A stretch of 64,000 bases of DNA, from assembly GCA_030673845.1 (NCBI GenBank), contig JAUTCQ010000001.1:1-64000 (forward strand). Reading direction: 5' to 3'. Origin of the DNA: Verrucomicrobiota bacterium JB022. GTDB lineage: Bacteria > Verrucomicrobiota > Verrucomicrobiia > Opitutales > Oceanipulchritudinaceae. A program made the position numbers and the translations under genes. Of the stretch, positions 1-9,172 are shown one piece after another. The stretch's first letter is position 1, and each line of letters begins with the position of its first letter. The notes beneath the pieces were generated by a model, which was given only the letters and a program-made list of their open reading frames with translations, did no database searches and was not told the DNA's origin.

Positions 1-97
1 GATTAAGCCAGGACGCTTCGAGCGATCCCTGCTCGGCGATGAACTTCGCTCCGACATCGGAGCGGTTCCAGACGCAAAATGATCTCTCCCGAAGCTT

Positions 98-127
98 CAG
101 CGGGGCCGGTGGCCACCGGCCCCGCTG
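98..127. repeat. Perfect 30-bp palindrome
   Basis: The half CAGCGGGGCCGGTGG is followed with no spacer by its exact reverse complement, so 15 of 15 positions pair. There is no T-run on either side, so it is not a canonical intrinsic terminator, although it could end transcription of a gene lying before the window. The stretch 1-393 has no convincing gene; apart from this palindrome it holds only the inverted repeat at 231-320. Confidence 0.6.
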
Positions 128-230
128 ATCCCTGGCCCCCCAAGCCTGCCAACAGGCTGAGGCCATCGCCAATCTCTTCTTGAGCAGGCCAGATGGCCAT
201 ACCCGCAGAAGATTCCCGGCAAAATCTGAA

Positions 231-320
231 CACACGGAAACCTACAAGACGCAAAGAAGCCAAATCTTCGATTTCTGGGCATTGTCTTCCGTTCTTTGCG
301 CCTTTGCGGCTTGGCGTGAG
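231..320. repeat. Inverted-repeat element, GACGCAAAG family
   Basis: The left arm near 231-266 contains GACGCAAAGAAG. The right arm near 285-320 contains its partner CTTTGCGCCTTTGCGGCTTG, and the reverse complement aligns over about 33 bases with mismatches. The same GACGCAAAG word forms the inner arms of the elements at 10992-11162 and 12071-12242. It sits in the intergenic region beyond the 3' end of the minus-strand metY-like gene. Confidence 0.6.
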
Positions 321-393
321 GCATTTATTGGTAGCTACACAAAAGGGAGACGTTGCCGCCTCCCTTGCCATAAAACCGTCTGTTACGCGTCCC

Positions 394-1707
394 TTAGACT
401 GCCTTGAGGGCCTGGTCGAGGTCGGCGAGGAGGTCTGCCGGGTCTTCGATGCCGATGCTGAGGCGCACGTAGTCGGGCAGGGTGCCGGTGGTGATCTGCT
501 CCTTTTCGCTCAACTGGCTGTGCGTGGTGCTGGCCGGGTGGATGGCGAGGCTCTTGGCGTCGCCGATGTTGGCGAGGTGGCTGAACACCTTCAGCTGCTC
601 GATGAACTTGCGACCGGCCGTGAGGCCGCCCTTGACGCCGAAGCCGAGCAGCGCGCCGTAGCCGCCCGTCAGGTATTGCTGGGCACGGGTGTGGTGCGGG
701 TGGTCGGGCAGGCCGGGGTAGTTGACCCACGCCACCTTCTCGTGCTTTTGCAGAAACTCGGCCACCTTCTGGGCGTTGCTGCAGTGGCGCTCCATGCGCA
801 GGTGCAGCGTCTCGATGCCTTGGAGGTGCATGAAGCTGTTGAAGGGCGAGGCGCAGTTGCCGGTGTCACGCAGCAACTGGAGGCGCATCTTCATGATGTA
901 GGCGATGTTGGCGCCGCCCGCCGGGGCAAAGCTCTGGAACACGTCGGAGTAGACGAGGCCGTGGTAGGAGTTGTCGGGCGTGGTGAAGCCGGGGAAGCGA
1001 CCGCTGGCCGCCCAGTCGAAATTGCCGCCGTCGACCACGATGCCGCCGATGCTGGTGCCGTGACCGCCAAGGAACTTCGTGAGGCTATGGACGACGACGT
1101 TTGCGCCGTGCTCGATCGGACGGCAGAGCGCGGGGCTGAGGGCGGTGTTGTCGATGATCAGCGGGATGCCGAATTCGCGCCCGATGGCGGCGACTTCCTC
1201 AAACGGGAAGATCGTGAGGCTCGGGTTGCCGATGGACTCGCCGAAGTAGGCCTTGGTGTTGTCCTTGGTCGCCTCGCGGAACGCATCCGGGTCGTTGCCG
1301 TCGACAAACGACACCTCGATGCCGAGCTTGGGCAGCGTGTAGTGGAAGAGGTTGTAGGTGCCGCCGTAGAGCTGCGAGACGGAGACGATGTGGTCGCCCG
1401 CGCCCGCGACGTTGAGGATGGCATTGGTCACCGCCGCGCTGCCCGAAGCGTGGGCGAGGCCGCCCGTGCCGCCTTCGAGGGCCGCAACGCGCTGCTCGAG
1501 CACGTCGCTCGTCGGGTTCATGATGCGGGTGTAAATGTTGCCCAGCTCCTTGAGTGCGAAGAGGTTGGCCGCATGCTCGGTGTCGCGGAACACGTAGCTC
1601 GTCGTCTGGTAGATTGGCACGGCGCGGGAACCGGTGGCAGGGTCGGGCTTTTGACCGGCGTGCAGGGCCTTGGTGCCGAGGCCGGAGGGGATGGGCTTCA
1701 TCGTCAT
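394..1707 (-). CDS. metY: O-acetylhomoserine sulfhydrylase (aminocarboxypropyltransferase)
   Basis: 437 aa, a PLP-dependent Cys/Met metabolism enzyme that joins O-acetylhomoserine with sulfide (or methanethiol) to give homocysteine or methionine in the cytoplasm. The N-terminus carries [12 protein letters not shown], typical of this family. The block [20 protein letters not shown] is the conserved substrate/PLP region, and [15 protein letters not shown] contains the Schiff-base lysine. Length fits the MetY group (about 430 aa) rather than MetB/MetC (about 390). ATG at 1707 was chosen; a second ATG lies two codons later. It stands alone on the minus strand. A sulfur link to the sulfate-uptake locus at 15-23 kb is plausible but inferred. 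Confidence 0.93.
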   Translation of the reverse strand: MTMKPIPSGLGTKALHAGQKPDPATGSRAVPIYQTTSYVFRDTEHAANLFALKELGNIYTRIMNPTSDVLEQRVAALEGGTGGLAHASGSAAVTNAILNVAGAGDHIVSVSQLYGGTYNLFHYTLPKLGIEVSFVDGNDPDAFREATKDNTKAYFGESIGNPSLTIFPFEEVAAIGREFGIPLIIDNTALSPALCRPIEHGANVVVHSLTKFLGGHGTSIGGIVVDGGNFDWAASGRFPGFTTPDNSYHGLVYSDVFQSFAPAGGANIAYIMKMRLQLLRDTGNCASPFNSFMHLQGIETLHLRMERHCSNAQKVAEFLQKHEKVAWVNYPGLPDHPHHTRAQQYLTGGYGALLGFGVKGGLTAGRKFIEQLKVFSHLANIGDAKSLAIHPASTTHSQLSEKEQITTGTLPDYVRLSIGIEDPADLLADLDQALKAV

Positions 1708-1794
1708 ACGTCCAATAGGGTGGGGTTGTTCGTTTCGGAAAGCGCCGAAGGTAAAGCGCTTGCCGGTGTCTTGGCAATCGGTAAGCGCGTGCCT

Positions 1795-2865
1795 TTACAA
1801 GCGGCAGCCGTCATCGGTGTCGATCGGCACTTCGCAGTTGGGCCGCGCGACAACGCCCGCGTAAGGCTCGCTCGCAAATGGCTCCTGCGCCCGCTCGCCC
1901 GCCAGGTGGGCGTCGCAGATCGCGAAAAAGTCGTCTACCTCCCGCGCACGCCGCATCTCCTTGAGGAACGCGCCGTCGGGGTCCACTCCCGTGCCGACGA
2001 AGTTGAGCAGCTTCTTCATCTTGTTCAGGCGGTTGCGGTCGGGCACGTCCGGCTTGGTTGTGGCGATCCAAAGCCGCTCGATGTAGTCGCGCACGTCGCC
2101 CAGCCGGGGCTCAAAAATCGGCTGCCCGGCAAAATGCTCGCGGATCTGCCGGAAAATCCAGGGGTTGCGGATCGCGCCGCGGCCGATCATCGCGCCTTCG
2201 CAACGCGTCTCGCGCAGTACCTCCTCGCAGTGCGTGGCCGATTGCACGTTGCCGTTGGCAAACATCGGGCAGTCGACGCGCTCGCGGGCGTAGCGGATCC
2301 AGTCGTAGTGCACCTCGCTGCGATAGAGCTCCTTGACCGTGCGCCCGTGCAGGCTCAGCAGGTCGACGCGGTTTTCGTTGACCAGCTCCAGTACGCGGTC
2401 GAGGTGGCGGGTATCTTCAAAGCCGATGCGCGTCTTGACCGTGAAGAGGCCGGGCGAGGCGTCGCGCATCACCGCAAAGATCTCCGCGATGTCGTCGGGG
2501 TTGCGCAACAGGCCGCCGCCCACGTTCTTGCGGTAGACCTTGGGGGCCGGGCAGCCCATGTTGAGGTCGATGCCCGCGATGGGGTGCTTCAGCAGCTCCT
2601 CGATCGTGCGGCGCAGGTGCACCAGGTCGTGCCCGATCAACTGCGCGAAAACCGGTCGCCCCGTCGTCTGTTCGGTGATCGACTCCAGGATGTGCTTGTC
2701 CAGCCGCGACGTTTCGTGCACGCGGAAATACTCGGTAAAGAAGTAGTCGGGCGGGCCATAGTGGCCGATTACCTGCATAAAGGGCAGGTCGGTCACATCT
2801 TGCATCGGCGCCAGGGCGGTCCATGGCTGGCCGGGCACAATCGGGTCTGGAAGCGGTTTCGGCAC
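1795..2865 (-). CDS. tRNA-dihydrouridine synthase
   Basis: 356 aa FMN-dependent Dus family enzyme reducing uridines in tRNA. The N-terminal LAPMQDVTDLPFMQVI is the family's APM motif. DLNMGCPAPKV is the Dus signature NxGCP with the catalytic cysteine. MFANGNVQS and MIGRGAIRNPW are the FMN phosphate-binding strands. Length is typical. It lies 87 nt upstream of the sulfhydrylase on the same strand, possibly co-transcribed. The Dus subgroup (A, B or C) cannot be settled by eye. Confidence 0.92.
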   Translation of the reverse strand: MPKPLPDPIVPGQPWTALAPMQDVTDLPFMQVIGHYGPPDYFFTEYFRVHETSRLDKHILESITEQTTGRPVFAQLIGHDLVHLRRTIEELLKHPIAGIDLNMGCPAPKVYRKNVGGGLLRNPDDIAEIFAVMRDASPGLFTVKTRIGFEDTRHLDRVLELVNENRVDLLSLHGRTVKELYRSEVHYDWIRYARERVDCPMFANGNVQSATHCEEVLRETRCEGAMIGRGAIRNPWIFRQIREHFAGQPIFEPRLGDVRDYIERLWIATTKPDVPDRNRLNKMKKLLNFVGTGVDPDGAFLKEMRRAREVDDFFAICDAHLAGERAQEPFASEPYAGVVARPNCEVPIDTDDGCRL

Positions 2866-2945
2866 GGTTCAGAAAGGAAACGTCGATCTTTCCGCCAAGA
2901 CGCCGGTGACGCCAAGCGAAAAACCCGCCAATCGCTTCGGGCAGG

Positions 2946-3389
2946 CTACTCCTGCTCTTTCAGGATGCGCTCCAGCAGCTCCGTCATGTCTTCCTCGGAG
3001 TCGACGACGCGGCGGGCGGCCAGGATCGGTTTGTTCTCGTGCAGGGCTAGTGCGATGGCGTCGCTCGGGCGCGCGTCGATCTCCACGATCTTGGAGCCCA
3101 GCTCGTTGTCCATCTTCAGGATCATGCGGGCGTAAAAGGTGCGTTCCACCACGTCGTTGATCACCACGCGGGTCAGCTCCACACCGAGGCCGACGAGGAT
3201 GTTGGCCATCAGGTCGTGCGTCATCGGCCGCTCGCGCGAGACCTGGTTGACGATGTCGGAGATGGCGCGCCCGATCATGGTATCGACGTAGATGATAAAC
3301 GTCTTCTCCTCCGGCCCCAGAAAAATGGCACAGCCATTGGAGGTGGGCATAACCCCCTTGATCGAGACACGGACCACATCCTTGTTCAT
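2946..3389 (-). CDS. Bifunctional nuclease family protein (DUF151)
   Basis: 147 aa from the ATG at 3389. The conserved DUF151/BFN features are TSNGCAIFLGPEEKTFIIYVD near the N-terminus, RPMTHDLMANILVGLGVEL in the middle and IDARPSDAIALAL, the family's SDAIALA signature. Members are reported as DNase/RNase or seen as uncharacterised cytoplasmic proteins; the cellular role is unclear. A longer reading frame opens at 3425, but the 3389 ATG is preceded by GTGGGGGT and begins the conserved block MNKDVVRVSI. It precedes dus on the same strand with an 80-nt gap. Confidence 0.88.
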   Translation of the reverse strand: MNKDVVRVSIKGVMPTSNGCAIFLGPEEKTFIIYVDTMIGRAISDIVNQVSRERPMTHDLMANILVGLGVELTRVVINDVVERTFYARMILKMDNELGSKIVEIDARPSDAIALALHENKPILAARRVVDSEEDMTELLERILKEQE

Positions 3390-3503
3390 ACCCCCACTAT
3401 ACGCATTCCTCCGCCCCACGCGCAAGCCCGGCGGGCGGGTTAGGCTGACGGAAGGGCAGGGGTGAGTTAAACTGGTCTGGCGTCCAGGTTCTCAAGGCAA
3501 TTT

Positions 3504-3646
3504 GGCCGCAGATGAACGCGGATTTTCGCTGATAGAAGAATCTTTGAAAGTCGGTGTCTGCCGATGGTGACGTTGCGGCAGCCGACGGGCAAAGAATCAC
3601 CATATTCCTTCTTCATCCGCGTAAATCCGCGTCCATCTGCGGCTGA
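3504..3646. repeat. Inverted-repeat element, GCGGAT family
   Basis: The left arm 3504-3535 (GCCGCAGATGAACGCGGATT...) pairs with the right arm 3612-3646 (...AATCCGCGTCCATCTGCGGC). Each arm holds three GCGGAT/GCAGAT words spaced 10-11 nt apart. The centre is about 76 nt and contains no gene. Related arms recur at 31424, 31514, 34019, 34434, 59328 and 59867. This fills most of the gap 3390-3657. Confidence 0.75.
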
Positions 3647-3657
3647 AAAACCAACTC

Positions 3658-4584
3658 TTACCCCTCCACCTTCGCCCAGAAGTCGCGGAAGACTTGCGGC
3701 ACAGGGTCTTCGAAGGTGACTTTTTGGCCGGTAGCCGGGTCGGTGAAGCTAAGCTCTACCGCGTGGAGGAACATGCGGGGCGGCACGATCTCGCGGGGCA
3801 GGGCCGTCTCGCCATAGACGGGGTCGCCGACAATGCGGGTGCCGGTCTCGGAAAGGTGGATGCGGATCTGGTGGGTGCGGCCCGTTTCGAGGTGGCAGAC
3901 GACCTGGCAGAGGCGCTGGCCGAAGACGGTGGCCTGCACGTGGGTGATGGCGTGCTGCGTGGGCCCCGGGTTCTTGCGGCGGTGGGGGAAGACTTTGTTG
4001 ACGCTGGAGCGCTTGCCGTCGCCCCGGTCGGCCACGAGGTCGGTCTCGATCGTGCCGCTGAGCGCACGGCCTTCGACGATGGCGTGGTAGACGCGCTGGG
4101 CGGCGTGGCTCTGGAACTGTTGCTGCAGCACCTGCTTGCCACGGATGGAGGTGGCGAAGACGCAGAGGCCGCTCGTCTCCTTGTCGAGCCGGTGGACCCA
4201 GCCGAGATAGGGGCGGCCTTGTTGCTGGCGCTTCTTCTCGACCCAGCGACGCACGCGCGATTCCAGCGTGTCGCGTTCGTTCTCGTAGGGCACCGTCATC
4301 AGGCCCTCAGGCTTGCGCACCACCACGTAATCGGAGGTAAAAGCGAGCACGTCGGCATCCGTCAGCACGGCGGTGCGGTCGGCGCGGGGTGTGTTGGGGC
4401 GGTATTCCAGCTGGCCCTCGATCACCATGCGGGCGATGTCGGTCTCTGGCTGGCCGTCGAGCCAGATCTTGCCGGTGGAGATGGCGGCGCGCGTCTGGTT
4501 CCAGCTGCCTTGCAGCCATTCACGAACCAGGGCATCGAGGCGGATCGGTTCCGCCCGCTTGAAGACGTGGCGGTCGTCCGGCAT
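3658..4584 (-). CDS. RluA-family 23S rRNA/tRNA pseudouridine synthase
   Basis: 308 aa. The catalytic motif HRLDKETSG carries the aspartate nucleophile, and ETGRTHQIRIHL is the conserved RluA C-terminal motif. The N-terminus has a short S4-like segment (RLDALVREWLQGSWNQTRAAI) that would bind RNA. The enzyme isomerises uridine in rRNA or tRNA in the cytoplasm; the exact target cannot be read from the sequence. It lies only 6 nt after the Fur-like gene on the same strand, so the two are probably co-transcribed. Confidence 0.92.
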   Translation of the reverse strand: MPDDRHVFKRAEPIRLDALVREWLQGSWNQTRAAISTGKIWLDGQPETDIARMVIEGQLEYRPNTPRADRTAVLTDADVLAFTSDYVVVRKPEGLMTVPYENERDTLESRVRRWVEKKRQQQGRPYLGWVHRLDKETSGLCVFATSIRGKQVLQQQFQSHAAQRVYHAIVEGRALSGTIETDLVADRGDGKRSSVNKVFPHRRKNPGPTQHAITHVQATVFGQRLCQVVCHLETGRTHQIRIHLSETGTRIVGDPVYGETALPREIVPPRMFLHAVELSFTDPATGQKVTFEDPVPQVFRDFWAKVEG

Positions 4585-4590
4585 GGCTGC

Positions 4591-5067
4591 TTACTCCTTG
4601 GGGGCCGGGTTGGGGCGGATCGGGCGGGCCTGCACCTGCAGGCGGGAAGAGACGGCTTCGAGGCCGACCTTTTCGGCGATCGAGCGCGCGTACCATTCGA
4701 GGAAGGGCGCGTCGATCTCGTAAATCTTGTCGTTCTCGAGGTCGACGACCTGGGCGCGCTCCACCTGCTTGCCTTGGCTGGCGAGGTAAAACTTGTAGTC
4801 TTTGCCCACGTCGATTTCGCGCACGAGGTTGCTCTCCGTCAGGATGGGCAGCGTGCGGTAGACGGTGGCGCGGGAGACCGAGCGGTCGATGGCGCGGGCC
4901 TGGTCCAGCAGTTCCTCGGCGGTAAAGTGCTGAGGGTTGCGGTAGGCGGCTTCGAAGATCGCCATGCGCTGGTTGGTGACCCGCAAGCCTTTGCGCCCGA
5001 GAAACTCGCGAAAGGTCTCGCGCGCGGCGTCCATGTCGGTCGGGTTGTGGTCTGCGGGTTGGGCCAT
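4591..5067 (-). CDS. Fur-family winged-helix regulator lacking cysteines
   Basis: 158 aa from the ATG at 5067 (the frame runs further upstream to 5184, but without family similarity). The winged helix is clear: [27 protein letters not shown] and [20 protein letters not shown] match the Fur DNA-binding domain. The dimerisation half keeps its length but shows [17 protein letters not shown] where Fur proteins have HxHLxCxxCG, and the whole protein contains no cysteine. The classic regulatory metal site therefore looks lost. It is divergent from the M16 peptidase gene, which it may regulate (inference). Confidence 0.88.
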   Translation of the reverse strand: MAQPADHNPTDMDAARETFREFLGRKGLRVTNQRMAIFEAAYRNPQHFTAEELLDQARAIDRSVSRATVYRTLPILTESNLVREIDVGKDYKFYLASQGKQVERAQVVDLENDKIYEIDAPFLEWYARSIAEKVGLEAVSSRLQVQARPIRPNPAPKE

Positions 5068-5213
5068 TCCGTATTTATTGAGACATCTGTAACAAAAACG
5101 TCCAGCCCTTTGACTCGCAAGAACGAAATTTTCCGCCGGGGCCTTGTTTGCAGAAAATCTCGGTGCGGGCTCGCTTGCTGCCACGAGTCCCCTATAGTGG
5201 GGTTACATCCGTT

Positions 5214-8090
5214 ATGCGACGAGCGTCACTTGTGTCTTCTCTTGGCCGCCTCGGGGCCGTGTTTTTGGCCGCCTCCCCGCTGCTGGCGGCTCCTCAGTCT
5301 CCCTACGCCTCCGATGCGGCCGACTGGCCGCAGGAAGCGAGCGACCTGCAACCGGCGGCCGACGTCGTCTATGGCCAGCTCGACAACGGGCTGCGCTACG
5401 CGATCGTGCCGCACCAGGAGCCCCCGGGTCGCCTGAGCCTGCGCTTGCTGGTGGAGTCGGGCAGCCTGATGGAGACCGACGCGCAGCAGGGCATTGCCCA
5501 CTTTCTGGAGCACATGGCCTTCAACGGCTCCAAAAACATCGAGCCGGGCAAGCTGGTCGAGATTTTCCAGCGCCTGGGCATGAGCTTCGGCGCCGATACC
5601 AACGCCCACACCACTTTCGACGAGACGGTCTACAAGTTTGAGCTGCCCGACTTGAAAGAGCAGACCCTCGACACCGCCATGCTCGCCTTGCGCGACTACG
5701 CCGACGGCCTCCTGCTGCTGCAGGAAGAGGTGGACCGCGAGCGCGGCGTCATCCTCAGCGAGATGCGCGACCGCGACAACGCCGACTACCGTGCGTCGAT
5801 CGACGGCTTCCGTTGGACGCTCCCGTATTCGCTGATCCCCAACCGCATGCCCATCGGCCAGACGCAGGAGCTGAAGGCGATGATGGCGGAAGATTTTCGC
5901 GATTATTACGACTCCTGGTATACGCTCGACCGCATGGCCGTGGTCGCAGTGGGCGATGCCGACCCGGAGCAGATCAAGGCGTCCATCGAGCAGCACTTTG
6001 CTTCCATGGAGCCGCTGGAAGAGACGCTGCCCGACCCGGCGCTCGGCGGCATTCTGAGCCGAGGCGAGGCCTTCAGCGTCTACAGCGATCCGGAGTTGAC
6101 CGCGACCGAGGTCTCCATCGCCACCTCGCGCTACCCGATGTATGACCGCGACAGCAAGGAGGCCCGCTTTTACCAGTTGGCCATCGACGCCGCCAACCTG
6201 ATGCTCGACCGCCGCCTCGAAGAGCTGGCCAAGCAGGAAGGCGCCCCCTTTACCTCCGCCCACAGCTACGGCTACACCATGCTCAACTTCGTCGAGTTTG
6301 CCGGCATCTACGCCCGCACCTCGCCTGAGCAGTGGGAGCAGGCCCTGCCGCTGATCGAGCAGGAGCTGCGGCGTTCGCTGGAGCACGGCTTTACCCAGTC
6401 CGAGCTCGAAGTCTTTCTCGCCAATCAGCAAAACATGCTGGAGACGGCGGTTGCGCAGGCCCCTTCCCGCCAATCTCGCTCCTTGGCCGACGAATTCGTT
6501 GCGCTGCTGAGCAAGGGCAAGGTGTATCTCGACGCCGAGCAGCAGTTGGAGCTTTTTGAAGAATACCGCGCGCATCTGACCCCCGAGGTGGTGCTCGATG
6601 CCTGGCGCGCCGCCTGGTCGACCGACGACCGCATGGTGCGGCTCGAAAGCCAGGCGCGCGATGCCGATGCAGCCCTCAAGCTGCGCCGTGGCTATGAGGC
6701 CAGCCGAAAGACGGAGGTGGAACCCTACGAAGACCGCGAGTTGGGCGAGTTTGCCTACGCCGAGTGGGGAGAGCCGGCCAAGGTAGTGAGCCGCGAGCCG
6801 GTGGAAGGCCTCGAAAACACGCTGCGCGTCGAGTTCGACAACCACGTGGTGCTCTACCTCAAGAAGACTGCCTTCGAGCAAAACAATGTGCGCGTGGCCG
6901 CTACGCTGGGCAGTGGCATGCTGACCCTCCAGCCGGATCAGCGCGGCCTGGCCATGTTTACGGAGGCGACCTTTATTTCCGGCGGCCTGGAGGCCCACAG
7001 CGCGGACGACCTCAACCGCCTCTTGGCCGGCCACAACGTGGGTGCCAGCTTCTCGGTGGGTGAGGACGCCTTTACGCTGGCTGGCGTTACCACGATGGAC
7101 GACCTCGACCTGCAGCTCGACTTGATGGTGGCCTACCTCACGCACCCCGGCTATCGCGAAGAGGCCGCCCGCCGCTTCCGCCAGACGCTGCCGCAGATCT
7201 ATCAGTCGATCCTGCACACCGCCGACGGTGTCGCGGCCGACAAGGTGGCCGCCTACCTGAGCGGGGACGATTTTCGGTTCGGCTTTGCGCCCATGGAAAC
7301 CGTCGCGAGCCGTCAACTGGACGAGGTCAAGGCCTGGCTGACGCCTGCCTTGCAAAAGAGCAAGCTGGAGCTGGCCGTCGTCGGCGACATCGACGAGCAG
7401 GCCGTGATCGACGCCGTGGCCGCCACCTTCGGTGCCTTGCCCGACCGCGAGACGAAGCTGCCGGACTACCCGAAGTCACGCAAGCTCGAGCAGCCGACGC
7501 CGCCCGATGCGAAGACCTTCACCTTTGGCAGCGAGTTGCCCAAGGCACGCGTCATCGTGGCGTGGCCCACCGTCGATATGGACGACATCTTCCTCGTCCG
7601 TCGTCTCAGTATGCTGGCCGACATCTTCGACGACCGCATGCGCCTGAAGATCCGCGAAGCCATCGGCCAGGCCTACAGCCCCTACGCCTACAATCTGTCG
7701 AGTCAGGTCTACGAAGGTTATGGCTACCTGCGGGCGGTCGTGGATTGCGACCCCGAGCACGCCGAGGAAATCGCGGGCCTGCTGGTCGAGATCGGCGACA
7801 ACCTCTCGCATGAGGGCTTTGACGAAGACGAGTTCCAACGCCTCCTGCTGCCGCGCATCAAGGCGCTGGAGCAGCAACAGCGTAACAACCCCTACTGGCT
7901 GGGTCGCGTGCTGCTGGGCGCCGATTCGCACCCCGAACAGCTCGAATGGTCGCGCTCGCTTTTCATCGACTACCCGAAGATGACGGCAGCCGAAGTCCTC
8001 CCGCTGGCCGAGCAATACCTCCAGCCCGACCGCGCCCTCCGCATCATCATCCAGCCCGTGCCCCTCGAAGGCGACGCACCAACGGAGTAG
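5214..8090 (+). CDS. Secreted M16-family zinc metallopeptidase (two-domain, pitrilysin/insulinase type)
   Basis: 958 aa from ATG 5214, giving a signal peptide (MRRASLVSSLGRLGAVFLAA...LLAAPQ). The inverted zinc motif HFLEH is at residues 96-100, with the downstream glutamate region VDRERGVILSEMRDRDN. A second M16 domain in the C-terminal half lacks HxxEH, as is normal for the inactive partner half (LRVEFDNHVVLYLKKTAFEQ...). It is predicted periplasmic or cell-envelope associated. An in-frame upstream start at 5148 would spoil the signal peptide. A terminator follows at 8115. It is divergent from the Fur-like gene. Confidence 0.92.
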   Translation: MRRASLVSSLGRLGAVFLAASPLLAAPQSPYASDAADWPQEASDLQPAADVVYGQLDNGLRYAIVPHQEPPGRLSLRLLVESGSLMETDAQQGIAHFLEHMAFNGSKNIEPGKLVEIFQRLGMSFGADTNAHTTFDETVYKFELPDLKEQTLDTAMLALRDYADGLLLLQEEVDRERGVILSEMRDRDNADYRASIDGFRWTLPYSLIPNRMPIGQTQELKAMMAEDFRDYYDSWYTLDRMAVVAVGDADPEQIKASIEQHFASMEPLEETLPDPALGGILSRGEAFSVYSDPELTATEVSIATSRYPMYDRDSKEARFYQLAIDAANLMLDRRLEELAKQEGAPFTSAHSYGYTMLNFVEFAGIYARTSPEQWEQALPLIEQELRRSLEHGFTQSELEVFLANQQNMLETAVAQAPSRQSRSLADEFVALLSKGKVYLDAEQQLELFEEYRAHLTPEVVLDAWRAAWSTDDRMVRLESQARDADAALKLRRGYEASRKTEVEPYEDRELGEFAYAEWGEPAKVVSREPVEGLENTLRVEFDNHVVLYLKKTAFEQNNVRVAATLGSGMLTLQPDQRGLAMFTEATFISGGLEAHSADDLNRLLAGHNVGASFSVGEDAFTLAGVTTMDDLDLQLDLMVAYLTHPGYREEAARRFRQTLPQIYQSILHTADGVAADKVAAYLSGDDFRFGFAPMETVASRQLDEVKAWLTPALQKSKLELAVVGDIDEQAVIDAVAATFGALPDRETKLPDYPKSRKLEQPTPPDAKTFTFGSELPKARVIVAWPTVDMDDIFLVRRLSMLADIFDDRMRLKIREAIGQAYSPYAYNLSSQVYEGYGYLRAVVDCDPEHAEEIAGLLVEIGDNLSHEGFDEDEFQRLLLPRIKALEQQQRNNPYWLGRVLLGADSHPEQLEWSRSLFIDYPKMTAAEVLPLAEQYLQPDRALRIIIQPVPLEGDAPTE

Positions 8091-8114
8091 GACCACAAAA
8101 CAAGGATTCTTTTC

Positions 8115-8150
8115 AGCTCCGGCCTCTTCAGTGAGGTCGGAGCTTTTTTA
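8115..8150 (+). terminator. Intrinsic terminator after M16 peptidase
   Basis: AGCTCCGGCCTC pairs with GAGGTCGGAGCT (12 bp, one G-T wobble) around a short loop and is followed by TTTTTTA. It lies 25 nt after the peptidase stop codon. Confidence 0.85.
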
Positions 8151-8152
8151 TT

Positions 8153-8274
8153 CACCAGAAAAAGCAGAAAAGGCAGAGAAGCGCGGCAATCGATTTTCCT
8201 ATCAAAGATGAGAAATTAAAATGGTAAGGCCATACAGTCGTCTTCCTGATCATTTCTCTGCCTTCTCTGGTAAA
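8153..8274. repeat. Inverted-repeat element, CAGAGAAGGCAGA family
   Basis: The left arm 8153-8180 (CACCAGAAAAAGCAGAAAAG...) and right arm 8243-8274 (TTCCTGA, then TTCTCTGCCTTCTCTGGT) are imperfect reverse complements around an AT-rich centre of about 60 nt. The right-arm wording is nearly the same at 29977-30010 and 57159-57190. All three copies lie between convergent genes. Confidence 0.7.
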
Positions 8275-8302
8275 CCTCTATTTTCAATTCGACCAAAGCA
8301 GA

Positions 8303-8329
8303 AACCCCGGCTCGTGCTGAACCGGGGTC
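8303..8329 (-). terminator. Probable terminator of the SDR gene
   Basis: Read on the minus strand, ACCCCGG and CCGGGGT form a 7-bp GC-rich stem with a 12-nt loop, followed by TTTC. It lies 31 nt past the SDR stop codon. The T-run is short, so efficiency is uncertain. Confidence 0.55.
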
Positions 8330-8359
8330 TACTCGTCGTCAAATCAAGCGGGTGAAGGC

Positions 8360-9133
8360 TTAGCCGTTGAAGCCGCCGTCGACGTTCAACGAAATGCCGG
8401 TAGTGAAGGCTGCGCCCGGGCTGGCGAGGTAGGAGACGGCGGCGGCGATTTCCTCCGCCTTGCCGTGGCGCTTGATCGAAAGCAGCGCACGCTGAGCGTC
8501 GGCTCCGGGACCGTCGGCCGGGTTCATGTCGGTGTCGATCGGGCCGGGCTGGATGTTGTTGACGGTGATGCCGCGCGGGCCGAGGTCGCGGGCAGCCCCA
8601 CGGGTCAGGCCAGCGACGGCAGATTTGGTCGCAGAGTAGACCGACAGGCCGGGCAGGGGTGTGCTGTCGCCCAAGACGCTGCCGATGTTGATGATGCGAC
8701 CGCCTTCCTTGAGGTAGCCGGCTGCCGTCTTGATCGCGACGAAGACCCCGCGCACGTTCACCGCAAACTGGCGGTCGAAGTCTTCGAGCGAGGTCTGGTC
8801 GATAGGCCCACCAGCGGCGACGCCGGCGTTGTTGACGAGGATGTCGAGCCCGCCCAGCTCCTTGGCGGCCTGATGGATGGCGTTTTCGACGGCCTCCGGG
8901 CGGGCGGAATCCGCCTGGATCGCGAGGGCGCGGACGCCGAGGGTCTGGACCTGCTCGGCCAGTGCGTTGGCCTTGTCGGCCGAGCTGACGTAGGTAAAGG
9001 CGACGTGCGCGCCGTCGGCGGCGAGGCGGCGGACGATGGCTGCGCCGAGACCGCGAGAACCGCCCGTGACGAGGGCGATCTTGCCGGCGAGCGGCGCGTG
9101 GGAAGCGGAGGTGGTGGCAGTGGTTTGGCTCAT
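8360..9133 (-). CDS. Short-chain dehydrogenase/reductase (FabG-like)
   Basis: 257 aa classical SDR. The cofactor motif TGGSRGLGAAIV is at about residues 23-34. ILVNNAGVA is the NNAG motif, and the catalytic set is the serine in NIGSVLG with YSATKSAV. The C-terminus GISLNVDGGFNG is typical. It likely oxidises or reduces a small alcohol or ketone with NAD(P); the substrate is unknown. It is divergent from a TetR gene across 128 nt holding a perfect palindrome, the usual layout for a TetR-controlled detoxification reductase. Confidence 0.9.
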   Translation of the reverse strand: MSQTTATTSASHAPLAGKIALVTGGSRGLGAAIVRRLAADGAHVAFTYVSSADKANALAEQVQTLGVRALAIQADSARPEAVENAIHQAAKELGGLDILVNNAGVAAGGPIDQTSLEDFDRQFAVNVRGVFVAIKTAAGYLKEGGRIINIGSVLGDSTPLPGLSVYSATKSAVAGLTRGAARDLGPRGITVNNIQPGPIDTDMNPADGPGADAQRALLSIKRHGKAEEIAAAVSYLASPGAAFTTGISLNVDGGFNG

Positions 9134-9156
9134 GTGCGTGCTGAACTGGTTGTTTG

Positions 9157-9172
9157 TGTAATGATCATTACA
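9157..9172. promoter_or_regulatory. Candidate TetR operator (perfect palindrome)
   Basis: TGTAATGATCATTACA is a perfect 16-bp palindrome in the gap between the divergent SDR and TetR genes, 24 nt from the SDR start. Its position and symmetry fit an operator for the adjacent TetR protein. Binding is inferred, not shown. Confidence 0.7.

Noticed and set aside
1708-1794. Possible SAM or sulfur riboswitch upstream of the sulfhydrylase
   Set aside because: The 87-nt gap shows no recognisable SAM-I, SAM-II or SAH consensus core and only weak pairing.
193-3135. Very long plus-strand open frame opposite metY and dus
   Set aside because: It is antisense to two clear enzyme genes, has low-complexity V/A/R/D-rich composition and no family motif; such frames are a by-product of high GC at third positions.
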